Origin: VBAS01 sp035292525
GTDB taxonomy: Bacteria > Bacteroidota > Bacteroidia > Chitinophagales > Chitinophagaceae
DNA length: 7,692 nt
Direction: 5' to 3'
NCBI GenBank assembly: GCA_035292525.1
Contig: DATDPZ010000032.1
Location: forward strand, 1 to 7,692
Part shown: positions 1 to 6,194 of the stretch, piece by piece
Numbering within the stretch: position 1 is the stretch's first letter
Layout of the letters: every line of letters begins with the position of its first letter
Program-made: the position numbers and the translations under genes
The notes under the pieces: model-generated
Told to the model about the DNA's origin: nothing
The model's database searches: none
The model's input: only the letters and a program-made list of their open reading frames with translations

Positions 1-658
1 GATAATGCAACTCCTTATCTTTAACATTAAGCGGTAATGTACCAAAGCCATTTTCGCTAAGTAGTGTTCTTTGAAGAGTGATAATTTCATGTTTCTGTTT
101 ACTGAAACACATTCTGCTGAACAATAAATAATGTGAATTACTGTTTGCTATTGTCTTTAAAACATTACATGGTTTTGGTAAATATTGTATAACGCCTGAA
201 CAAAGAATCAGATGAACAATTCCAAGTTCTTTAATTGATCTTTCAAGATTATCCGAAAAATGTAATTCCTTGGAAGAGAACAAAGGTTTGCACTTATCAG
301 CAAGAGCCGTGCTTTCCACCACACACCAGTTAATCCTGACTTTTTCATTCACTGATGGTCTTATCATATGGTATTGTAAGCCGGTACTTCCGCCCAGATC
401 GATAACATTTACCGATTCAAATTTCTGACAGATGTATAATATAGCTGTCAATGTACTCAGTGTAGAGTTATTAAAAGATAATTCATTATTCAACAAGTGG
501 CGATTCAGTTGTGTTTTTAATACGATCACATCAACCAGTTCACTATCTTCATATCCGCTGCCGGAGACAAACTGGGCTTCCTCATAACTATTATAATATT
601 TTGGGGCGGGGGAAATGAGTCTAATAATATTTTCTTTTATTTTATCAACTACAGACAT
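1..658 (-). CDS. TIGR04325-family putative SAM-dependent methyltransferase, 3' end cut by window edge
   Basis: Reading the minus strand from ATG at 658 gives 219 codons without a stop before the window ends, so the C-terminus is missing. Visible motifs are a SAM-binding glycine loop, VNVIDLGGSTG (residues 83-93), then WCVVES (111-116), in which the acidic end of strand 2 would contact SAM, then LCSGVIQYL (152-160). The order IDLGGSTG, W-VVES, SG-hydrophobic-QYL is characteristic of the family called TIGR04325 (LIC12133-like), which is known mainly from polysaccharide clusters and whose substrate is, to my knowledge, undetermined. Members are usually about 250-280 residues, so perhaps 30-60 residues lie beyond base 1. 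The start is one base after the TAA of the preceding gene (660-662), which implies translational coupling. Acceptor unknown; a sugar O-methyl transfer is the natural guess from context. Family assignment is from memory of the motif pattern. Confidence 0.85.
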   Translation of the reverse strand, partial: MSVVDKIKENIIRLISPAPKYYNSYEEAQFVSGSGYEDSELVDVIVLKTQLNRHLLNNELSFNNSTLSTLTAILYICQKFESVNVIDLGGSTGLQYHMIRPSVNEKVRINWCVVESTALADKCKPLFSSKELHFSDNLERSIKELGIVHLILCSGVIQYLPKPCNVLKTIANSNSHYLLFSRMCFSKQKHEIITLQRTLLSENGFGTLPLNVKDKELHY

Positions 659-659
659 A

Positions 660-1583
660 TTATATTTTCTCCAGTTTTTGAGTACGGGTATTATAAATGT
701 CAATTCCTTTAATAGCCTCCAGTCGTTGCTGTCCTGACAGGTAAGTTAAATTACCCTGCTGATCCCTGCTTTCCCTGAATTTCGACATGACAAAGCCCTG
801 TTGCGGAGTAAGTGATTTCAGTTCTTTCATTTTATCATTCCTCACAAAAAAAGCATTATTGCCATTACTGTTGCAGCCAATAAAACTGTATCCCTTTTCA
901 TGTGCCAGGTCACAGAGAGAAAGAAGAGAGCTTCCCCAGTATAAATTGCTGTAATGGTATTTGGTTCTTACAAATTCCTTATCATAGGGCACACTCCATG
1001 GTTTATCACATCCAAAAACACTGTTATATTCAACAATGACAATAATTGGATTGACCACACTAATGGCTTGCCATACAAAATAGTCGTTGCCGTCAATATC
1101 AATGTGCAGCAAACCTATCTCTCCTGAAATACCACTCTCTTTGAGCAGGTCATTGATATTATCTTTTGTAACAAAAGCAGGTTTGGCTTCCAGGTGAAAC
1201 CGCCAGTAAATATCACCCCGCTGCACATACTCCATATTCTTGCCGGAACCATCCATTATAAGTCCCTGCCAGTTATTATTGATAAGTAAAAACCGGGTAT
1301 TAGCCTCTGTATAATTTTCCACCCCGAATTCCACAAACTTTTTTGCCTGTTCAGGAATATCAAGGTAATGAACAAGGAACTGGATGATGCCGTCGTCGCC
1401 CCATTGAGAAAATACTTTGAACTCGGCCAGGTGTATATCATTAATAATATCTTTTTCACGGGATTGATTGAGCTGGGCCAGCAACCTGCCTGTCAACACA
1501 GTTTGATTTTCAATTTTCATTTGTAGTTGTGCAGCCTTCTCTGAAATTCCAAATACTCTTTTCAATTTATCAACCATAGTCAT
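660..1583 (-). CDS. FkbM-like methyltransferase-fold protein of glycan cluster
   Basis: A 307-residue protein if started at the ATG at 1583, which overlaps the TGA of the preceding gene in an ATGA arrangement (1580-1583). A longer reading from ATG at 1616 exists but would overlap the upstream gene by 37 bases; ATG at 1577 is another option. With the 1583 start, FSQWGDDG lies near 58-65, FVEFGVENYTEANTRFLL near 83-100 (motif I region of the SAM-binding fold), LLHIDIDGNDYFVW near 158-171, VEYN near 184-187 and NNAFFVRND near 242-250. This pattern recalls the FkbM-like proteins common in surface-glycan loci, many annotated only as hypothetical. FkbM itself is an O-methyltransferase. The glycine-rich loop is reduced here (EFGVENYTEANT), so SAM binding is likely but not certain. 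Residues 20-45 look helical and may form a short N-terminal helix. Its neighbours on both sides are also methyltransferase-fold proteins. Confidence 0.8.
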   Translation of the reverse strand: MTMVDKLKRVFGISEKAAQLQMKIENQTVLTGRLLAQLNQSREKDIINDIHLAEFKVFSQWGDDGIIQFLVHYLDIPEQAKKFVEFGVENYTEANTRFLLINNNWQGLIMDGSGKNMEYVQRGDIYWRFHLEAKPAFVTKDNINDLLKESGISGEIGLLHIDIDGNDYFVWQAISVVNPIIVIVEYNSVFGCDKPWSVPYDKEFVRTKYHYSNLYWGSSLLSLCDLAHEKGYSFIGCNSNGNNAFFVRNDKMKELKSLTPQQGFVMSKFRESRDQQGNLTYLSGQQRLEAIKGIDIYNTRTQKLEKI

Positions 1584-2368
1584 GATGATTTTTTTAACAC
1601 GGCAACCGTATGCCATGTATCCAGTTTAATATTCTGATCATCCGTATAGCCTGCAAATTCGGCTATACATTGCAACCCTGCCTGCTGAAAGAATAACTGC
1701 ATTTCCTGGTGCAGAAAATAGCGGTTGCTTTGCGTTTCTTTGATGATATTCGCAATAGAATTATTATTGATTTCAGTAATCGTATAATGAACATGCGCCA
1801 GCTGATTCTTGTAATCAAGCTCTGTTTCAGAAAGCCGGATAATTTCTCCGTGTTCAGTTTTAAAATGTTTTGTTCGCTGAGGTTCATAGGATCGCAGAAA
1901 GGCGCCGGCATTCCAGTACTCCACAATAAATAAACCATCTTCTTTCAATTTCCGCCTGACAAATTTCAATAAGCCAAGGATACTTTCATTTGACTGCAGA
2001 TAACCGATTGAGTCAAACAAACAAATAATCACATCCATATCTTCGGCAGCTAACACAGGCTGACGCATATCCAGTAAACGGAACTGAACATCGGATTTCC
2101 ACTGCCTGTGATTTTCCTTTGCACATTCAAGCATATCTTCTGAATAATCAGTAGCAATAATGTTGTATCCTTTTTGCCAGAGATGATAAGCATGTTTACC
2201 AGTGCCGCAGGCCATTTCCAACAGACGCTGTGATTTACCGGGCTGATATTTTTGTATGCATTCATGCAGAAATGCCGCTTCACCAGCATAGTCCTTCTGC
2301 GCATAAAACAAATCATACAGCCTGGCATGTTTGCCGATGTAAGAAGACACTGGGTTAATTTTTAACAC
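1580..2368 (-). CDS. Class I SAM methyltransferase resembling sugar N-methyltransferases (DesVI/TylM1 type)
   Basis: A 262-residue protein. Motif I is LLEMACGTGKH (49-59), followed by IIATDYSEDML (70-80, acidic residue after strand 2), LLDMRQP (98-104) and VIICLFDSIGYLQ (113-125), then a strand VEYW near 149-152. The combination of ACGTG, DMR and a phobic-F-x-SIGYL motif matches the macrolide amino-sugar N,N-dimethyltransferases DesVI and TylM1 and their many uncharacterised relatives. A SAM-dependent methyl transfer is therefore well supported; amine as acceptor is inference, strengthened by the aminotransferase two genes upstream. The start is GTG at 2366-2368: an in-frame TGA lies immediately 5' of it, and the next in-frame ATG is at residue 52, inside motif I, so GTG is effectively forced. 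The gene overlaps the end of the cupin gene by 14 bases and overlaps the next gene by four, so all three should be translated as a coupled set. Confidence 0.88.
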   Translation of the reverse strand: MLKINPVSSYIGKHARLYDLFYAQKDYAGEAAFLHECIQKYQPGKSQRLLEMACGTGKHAYHLWQKGYNIIATDYSEDMLECAKENHRQWKSDVQFRLLDMRQPVLAAEDMDVIICLFDSIGYLQSNESILGLLKFVRRKLKEDGLFIVEYWNAGAFLRSYEPQRTKHFKTEHGEIIRLSETELDYKNQLAHVHYTITEINNNSIANIIKETQSNRYFLHQEMQLFFQQAGLQCIAEFAGYTDDQNIKLDTWHTVAVLKKSS

Positions 2369-2777
2369 TCACCATTATTTTATCATTCTCTGCTCCAAGG
2401 AAAGGGCCTTGCTTTACACTGATGCACTGCATGTCCTCAATTACTTTAATGGCATGCACGCCATGAATGAGTACAATTGCATCCCCCTGTTTCATCCGTA
2501 CTGTTTCTATCAGGTAGCCTTCATCATCATACAGCACCACATCCACTACCCCACGTTGTACTACAAACATCTGTTGCAGATCCCTGATGGTACGTTCAAA
2601 CTCTTTATGAAAATGCGGCGCCTCAACAAAACCTGCTTCGTGTGCCAATAACCCGAACTGAAAAGAAGATTCGGGAGGGGAGAAAAACTTTGTAATCTCC
2701 ACCCTGCTTTCAGCTCTTATTACTTCGGCGTACCGGACACCTTTATGTTCAAATACTTCAAGAGATACTTTGCTCAT
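2355..2777 (-). CDS. Small single-domain cupin of polysaccharide clusters, function unknown
   Basis: A 140-residue protein with a single cupin barrel. Cupin motif 1 is PHFHKEFERTIRDLQQMFVV (residues 54-73) with metal-ligand candidates H55, H57 and a nearby Glu (E59 or E61), and the loop glycine at G76. Cupin motif 2 is KQGDAIVLIHGVHAI (96-110), with H105 or H108 as the remaining ligand. The C-terminal stretch SVKQGPFLGAENDK (120-133) resembles the VKNGPYLGAEKD ending of a cupin group I remember beside DegT aminotransferases and methyltransferases in O-antigen loci. It is not close to FdtA-type 3,4-ketoisomerases, which lack this ending. Epimerase, isomerase or sugar-binding roles are all possible. 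The ATG at 2777 follows the aminotransferase stop by seven bases, and the 3' end overlaps the methyltransferase by 14 bases, so it is embedded in the operon. Confidence 0.82.
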   Translation of the reverse strand: MSKVSLEVFEHKGVRYAEVIRAESRVEITKFFSPPESSFQFGLLAHEAGFVEAPHFHKEFERTIRDLQQMFVVQRGVVDVVLYDDEGYLIETVRMKQGDAIVLIHGVHAIKVIEDMQCISVKQGPFLGAENDKIMVSVKN

Positions 2778-2784
2778 GGTAATG

Positions 2785-3891
2785 CTATTTGGAGAATGAT
2801 TTTATGGTTTCTGAAATAAAAGTAATCTGATCTACTGTCAATGTATGTGATGATGGTAAATATAAACCACACTGCCACAGCATATCTGCCACCGGGGTGT
2901 TTATTTTTCTATACCCCCGCTGCTTTTTCAGAAAAGGCTGATCAGCCATGGAGCAAAAAAATGTTCTTGTATCAATACCTTTTCCTTTCAGGTATTTCAT
3001 AAGATCATCCCGCTTCAGTCCTGATTCCGGTTTTACTATTATACCATACATCCAGTAAACATGTTTTGCCCATTCTAATTCAACCGGCGTTTGAAGCCAA
3101 GTCACATTTTTCAATTGTTCGTTATATCGATGTGCCAGTAATCGTTTCTGCTCAACAATTGATTGAATTCGCTTCGTTTGTGCCACCCCCATTGCAGCCT
3201 GGTAGCCTGTCATACGAAAATTATATCCTGCTTCCTGATGCCGGAATCGTGGTTGTGAAAATGCCAGGTTGCGCAACAACCGAAGTTTATCGGCTAATTT
3301 ATCATCGTTGGTACAAACCATTCCTCCTTCACCAGTAGTTATAATTTTATTGGCATAAAAACTATAACAACTCATATCGCCGAAACTTCCGGTCATTTTA
3401 CCCCTCACAGTTGCCCCATGACTTTCTGCACAATCTTCAATTACAATGAGGTTATATTTTTTTGCGATAGCCATCAGTTTATCCATATCCACCGGGTGAC
3501 CAAACAAATGAACAGGAATAATTGCTTTTGTTTTTTCTGTAACCAGGCTTTCGATCAGGTCAAGGTTAAGGTTCCATGTAATTGGCTCACTATCTACTGG
3601 AACGGCAACAGCATTGTTATGATAAGCAGCCAATGCAGTAGCAATATTAGTAGAAGCACTTACCAACACTTCGTCACCTTTTGTAATACCGGAAACATCT
3701 GCGGCGAGGTGCAATGCAATAGTAGCATTACAAACAGCTACACCATGCTTACATCCTATATAGTCAGCAAACATCCTTTCAAATCTGGGTATATATTCGC
3801 CGAATGATCCGGAGATTTCACCTTTTTTCAGGGCATCCACCACTGAGTCAATCTCTAATTGTGTTATATCGGGCTCAAAAACCGGAATCAT
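2785..3891 (-). CDS. DegT/DnrJ/EryC1 PLP aminotransferase, perosamine-synthase-like
   Basis: A 368-residue protein, full length for the sugar aminotransferase family (aspartate aminotransferase fold type I). It transfers an amine, usually from glutamate, to a keto-sugar nucleotide. The PLP lysine is K182 in YSFYANKIITTGEGGM, with S177 as a phosphate contact. IEDCAESHGA (151-160) supplies D153, which pairs with the PLP ring nitrogen. VHLFGHPVDMDKL (127-139), AGYNFRMTGYQAAMGVAQ (221-238) and WAKHVYWMYGIIV, further towards the C-terminus, are strongly reminiscent of GDP-perosamine synthases (Per/RfbE), which aminate GDP-4-keto-6-deoxymannose. Other 3- or 4-keto-sugar aminotransferases (DesV, FdtB, VioA types) cannot be excluded from sequence alone, and no Gmd-type dehydratase lies in the window. 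The ATG is seven bases after the glycosyltransferase stop and the TAG is seven bases before the cupin, so it sits in the middle of a co-transcribed run. Confidence 0.93.
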   Translation of the reverse strand: MIPVFEPDITQLEIDSVVDALKKGEISGSFGEYIPRFERMFADYIGCKHGVAVCNATIALHLAADVSGITKGDEVLVSASTNIATALAAYHNNAVAVPVDSEPITWNLNLDLIESLVTEKTKAIIPVHLFGHPVDMDKLMAIAKKYNLIVIEDCAESHGATVRGKMTGSFGDMSCYSFYANKIITTGEGGMVCTNDDKLADKLRLLRNLAFSQPRFRHQEAGYNFRMTGYQAAMGVAQTKRIQSIVEQKRLLAHRYNEQLKNVTWLQTPVELEWAKHVYWMYGIIVKPESGLKRDDLMKYLKGKGIDTRTFFCSMADQPFLKKQRGYRKINTPVADMLWQCGLYLPSSHTLTVDQITFISETIKSFSK

Positions 3892-3898
3892 TTTCTAT

Positions 3899-4993
3899 TC
3901 AGTTTTTAAGATTGTGGTTAAAACAGTCGAGCAATTTCCGGGATGATGTTTCGTAATTATATTCAGTTAAAGTTCGTTTTTGTCCTTTGGCTGCAATATT
4001 TTCTCTTTCTTTTTTATGTTGAAGATAATAATGAACTTTCTCAATAGCATCGTCAACAGATTCATAGTAAACAATTTCATCTTCATTAAAATTCTTTTGT
4101 GGTGCATACTTACCATCTGTGAGCAACAATGTTCCCACTCCAGTTGCCTCATACATCCGCATATTGCCGATAAACTCTTTTGATATGTCTATATGAGCAT
4201 TAAAGGTGATTTTTGACCGCTGTAGTGTTCTGTACATATCCAATCCCCAAACCGGCTCTTTCATTCTTTGTTGGTAAATACTTTTTGTTGTGAACCGACG
4301 AAAAAAATTACGATCATCTGGAATCAGCCCGATTCCTGTACCGAAAAAAAGTAAGTTGGTCTTATTAATTAGTTCTTTTATCAATTTTATCCTGTTTGTA
4401 TGTGCTACAGTCAGACTGCCGATAAAACTGAAGTCAATATCTTTTTCCGGTTGCCGGCCAAGTGCTTTAAGAACAACCGGATCAAACGCAGAGCCGAGCA
4501 ATTCAGAACGTATACCTTTTTTCCTGAAATTATCAACAAAATGAGGTACAGCCGTAAGCAACAATTCAATATGTGAAAGATTTAGTCCCTCCGGTATTGC
4601 GCAATTAATCCATCCAAAAATATTGCCTGCATACTTTTTAACCTCCTTTAAAAAATCATTGTAATATTCAAACATACTGGAGATATAAAAAATATCCGGC
4701 ATTTTCCTTCTTGTCTGTTCCAAAGCAATTAAAAAATTCCATTCATTATTATAGAATTTGAAATCATTTTCATTTGCCCAAGCAACTTGTAAAGGTTTGC
4801 AATTAGGAATTATCAGCTCAGCATCGACTCCAAGTCTGATAAATTCATCTACAAAAGAAGCCCAATGACCAAAATGATCCTCCTTTAAAGCAGTCATCTG
4901 TTGCAAATATGATTGGCTTGCTAAATTTTTATTTCTTTTATAAAAAGTATTCAGATAGGCATCGTAATATGAACAAAAGAAAATAATCTTCAT
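3899..4993 (-). CDS. GT-B glycosyltransferase, CgeB-like (Glyco_trans_1_2 type C-terminus)
   Basis: A 364-residue protein. The N-terminus MKIIFFCSYYDAYL is a first beta strand of a Rossmann-like donor/acceptor half, with no signal peptide. DIDFSFIGSL (185-194) opens the second half, followed by LLFFGTGIGL (214-223). The segment GNMRMYEATGVGTLLLTD (276-293) matches the end of the donor-binding site in CgeB-like and group 1 glycosyltransferases, where the Glu of the YEATG motif (E282) contacts the nucleotide sugar. NEDEIVYYESVDDAIEKV (304-321) is also typical: it follows the pattern in which the truncated 'yes, but late' payload is flagged with E-phobic-Y before a helix. The order fits PF13524. 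Donor and acceptor cannot be told; an amino-sugar donor made by the next gene is inference. Start: ATG at 4993, preceded by an A/T-rich leader without a Shine-Dalgarno sequence. It is the first intact gene after the 331-base gap, and a promoter for it could lie in that gap. Confidence 0.87.
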   Translation of the reverse strand: MKIIFFCSYYDAYLNTFYKRNKNLASQSYLQQMTALKEDHFGHWASFVDEFIRLGVDAELIIPNCKPLQVAWANENDFKFYNNEWNFLIALEQTRRKMPDIFYISSMFEYYNDFLKEVKKYAGNIFGWINCAIPEGLNLSHIELLLTAVPHFVDNFRKKGIRSELLGSAFDPVVLKALGRQPEKDIDFSFIGSLTVAHTNRIKLIKELINKTNLLFFGTGIGLIPDDRNFFRRFTTKSIYQQRMKEPVWGLDMYRTLQRSKITFNAHIDISKEFIGNMRMYEATGVGTLLLTDGKYAPQKNFNEDEIVYYESVDDAIEKVHYYLQHKKERENIAAKGQKRTLTEYNYETSSRKLLDCFNHNLKN

Positions 4994-5008
4994 TAAAAAA
5001 TTGTTTTA

Positions 5009-5281
5009 TCAATATGTTAATTTATTCAATTTACCCTTCTTTAATCTCTGCATATATTTTGGCTGGAAAAACATCTTATTACTGAGATGGACCACCAGAA
5101 AATTATTCAGTTTATAATTATTAAAACTATACCAGACTTAAAAGAACATTGAGTTGAAATAAAGGTTCAGAATTGAGAGTTTTACATTTTTCAAGTGAAA
5201 CTTTAATTTGAAAGAGTAATACTGTAAATCAACCAGCCACTTCTCAAAGTGTATTAAAACATTTTTATTTCTGAAAATATA
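5009..5281 (-). pseudogene. Possible decayed 3' end of a lost gene in the 331-base gap
   Basis: The gap 4994-5324 has no intact gene. In one minus-strand frame, the stretch from 5281 to the TGA at 5009-5011 has just one internal stop (TAA at 5138-5140) in 90 codons. The sequence is about 27% GC by hand count over 5041-5280, which would predict roughly seven or eight stops by chance. The reading includes HFEKWLVDLQYYSFKLKF before the stop and VWYSFNNYKLNNFLVVHL after it, a mix of W, Y, H and charged residues that looks protein-like. The frame ends 15 bases before the glycosyltransferase ATG, similar to the short gaps elsewhere in the operon. There is no ATG near the open end, and further in-frame stops lie at 5282-5284 and 5306-5308. 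It resembles no family I recognise. Chance openness in T-rich DNA remains a serious alternative, since a second frame also has a run of about 32 codons. I see no convincing promoter or terminator hairpin in the gap. Confidence 0.35.
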
Positions 5282-5324
5282 TCATACTTTCAAATCAAGA
5301 AAATGTTAGTTATCTAAAAAGCGA

Positions 5325-6194
5325 TCATAATTCAATCCGATCGTTTAATTGTATGTTATAACCATTCATGCTGATGCCGGAAAAGAAAATAGTTTTCCCG
5401 TCCAGGCAAAGGGCTTCGAAGCCATCTGGTTCCAGTCGTGTAACAAAAGGAACTGAAAACCCCTCATAGTTTCTTTTACCATATTCAGCCTGCATCAGGT
5501 TAATTTTTTTTCCATTGATTTTCAAGTATGCTGGATTGGCCTCACTTCGCAGCGCTAATACTTTACGGATAATTTTTTTGCTGTCACCCCATTCACACAG
5601 CAAACTGTCTTCCGGGTAGCGTCTTGCTACATAAGTTGCTTTTTTATCGGAATGAGGTATTGTTTTAATTTTGCCATCTGCATATTTTTTCAAAAAGCCG
5701 GCAAACCCACTTTGCAATTCATTCATTAATACTGAACGGAGTTCCCGAACTGACATCCCTTTTTTTATTTTGATAAACTTCTGCCATAAGATGGCTCCTG
5801 CATCAATTTCTTTTTCCATTTTATGAATGCTGATGGCAAATTCCTTTTCGCCGTTGATCAGTGCCCAATGCATGGGGTGCCTGCCCCTGTAACGTGGTAA
5901 CGGGGCTGGGTGAATATTCAGCACGGTGTATTTATCCAATATACCAGTGAAGCGAAAATTGCAAAATACATTGAACAGGATGCCAGGATCATTTTTTTTG
6001 GTAATCTGCAGTAAACTGTTTTCATCAATGCCTTCAAAAAAACATTCTTCTTTTATGTATTGCATGTATTCTTCTCTGAGAACAGAAGATACCGGCTTTT
6101 GCAAGCCTACAAAAACCGGGTGTAAATTGCTACCCTTTAAAGACCGCAGCAGGAAGAGTGGCCCGTCATTATTGCCAACTATAGCAAAAGTCAT
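5325..6194 (-). CDS. Formyltransferase, probably sugar-nucleotide N-formyltransferase
   Basis: A 289-residue protein of the formyl-tetrahydrofolate-dependent formyltransferase family (Fmt, ArnA N-domain, sugar N-formyltransferases). The catalytic triad is complete: N93 and H95 in VLNIHPAPLPRYRGRHPMHW, and D131 in EIDAGAILW. The RYRG loop and HPMHWALINGE are close to the RGRHP-x-x-WAIINGE of sugar formyltransferases rather than the RGAAPIQ of Fmt. Residues 1-90 form the Rossmann-like folate-binding half (IVGNNDGPLFLL at the start). Residues from about 185 (ATYVARRYPEDS, then CEWGDSKKIIRKVLALR) form the C-terminal subdomain. Likely role: transfer of formyl from N10-formyl-THF to the amine of a dideoxyamino sugar nucleotide such as GDP-perosamine. 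The start ATG at 6194 overlaps the TGA of the preceding gene (6191-6194, ATGA). The long gap that follows may mark the end of one transcription unit, although no terminator is visible. A housekeeping Fmt is unlikely given the context and the shorter length. Confidence 0.9.
   Translation of the reverse strand: MTFAIVGNNDGPLFLLRSLKGSNLHPVFVGLQKPVSSVLREEYMQYIKEECFFEGIDENSLLQITKKNDPGILFNVFCNFRFTGILDKYTVLNIHPAPLPRYRGRHPMHWALINGEKEFAISIHKMEKEIDAGAILWQKFIKIKKGMSVRELRSVLMNELQSGFAGFLKKYADGKIKTIPHSDKKATYVARRYPEDSLLCEWGDSKKIIRKVLALRSEANPAYLKINGKKINLMQAEYGKRNYEGFSVPFVTRLEPDGFEALCLDGKTIFFSGISMNGYNIQLNDRIEL

Noticed and set aside
1584..1616. N-terminal extension of the FkbM-like protein from the ATG at 1616
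   Set aside because: It would overlap the upstream methyltransferase by 37 bases; the ATG at 1583 gives a standard ATGA overlap and a start like that of the next gene.
2355..2777. Cupin as an FdtA/WxcM-type 3,4-ketoisomerase
   Set aside because: The motif order and the GPFLGAENDK ending differ from those enzymes; only the general cupin barrel is shared.
3418..3807. Plus-strand open frame of 129 codons
   Set aside because: It lies fully antisense to the aminotransferase, whose conserved PLP motifs are in the other strand, and its Cys- and Asn-rich reading resembles no family.
5245..5294. Possible Bacteroidota promoter (TTTG and TA-nn-TTTG elements) in the gap
   Set aside because: The TTTG elements present are wrongly spaced, and the closest -7 candidate has three rather than two bases between TA and TTTG.
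5206..5295. Nine-base inverted repeat (ATTTGAAAG at 5206-5214 and CTTTCAAAT at 5287-5295)
   Set aside because: The arms are about 70 bases apart and A/T-rich, so chance is likely; this is not a terminator-like hairpin.
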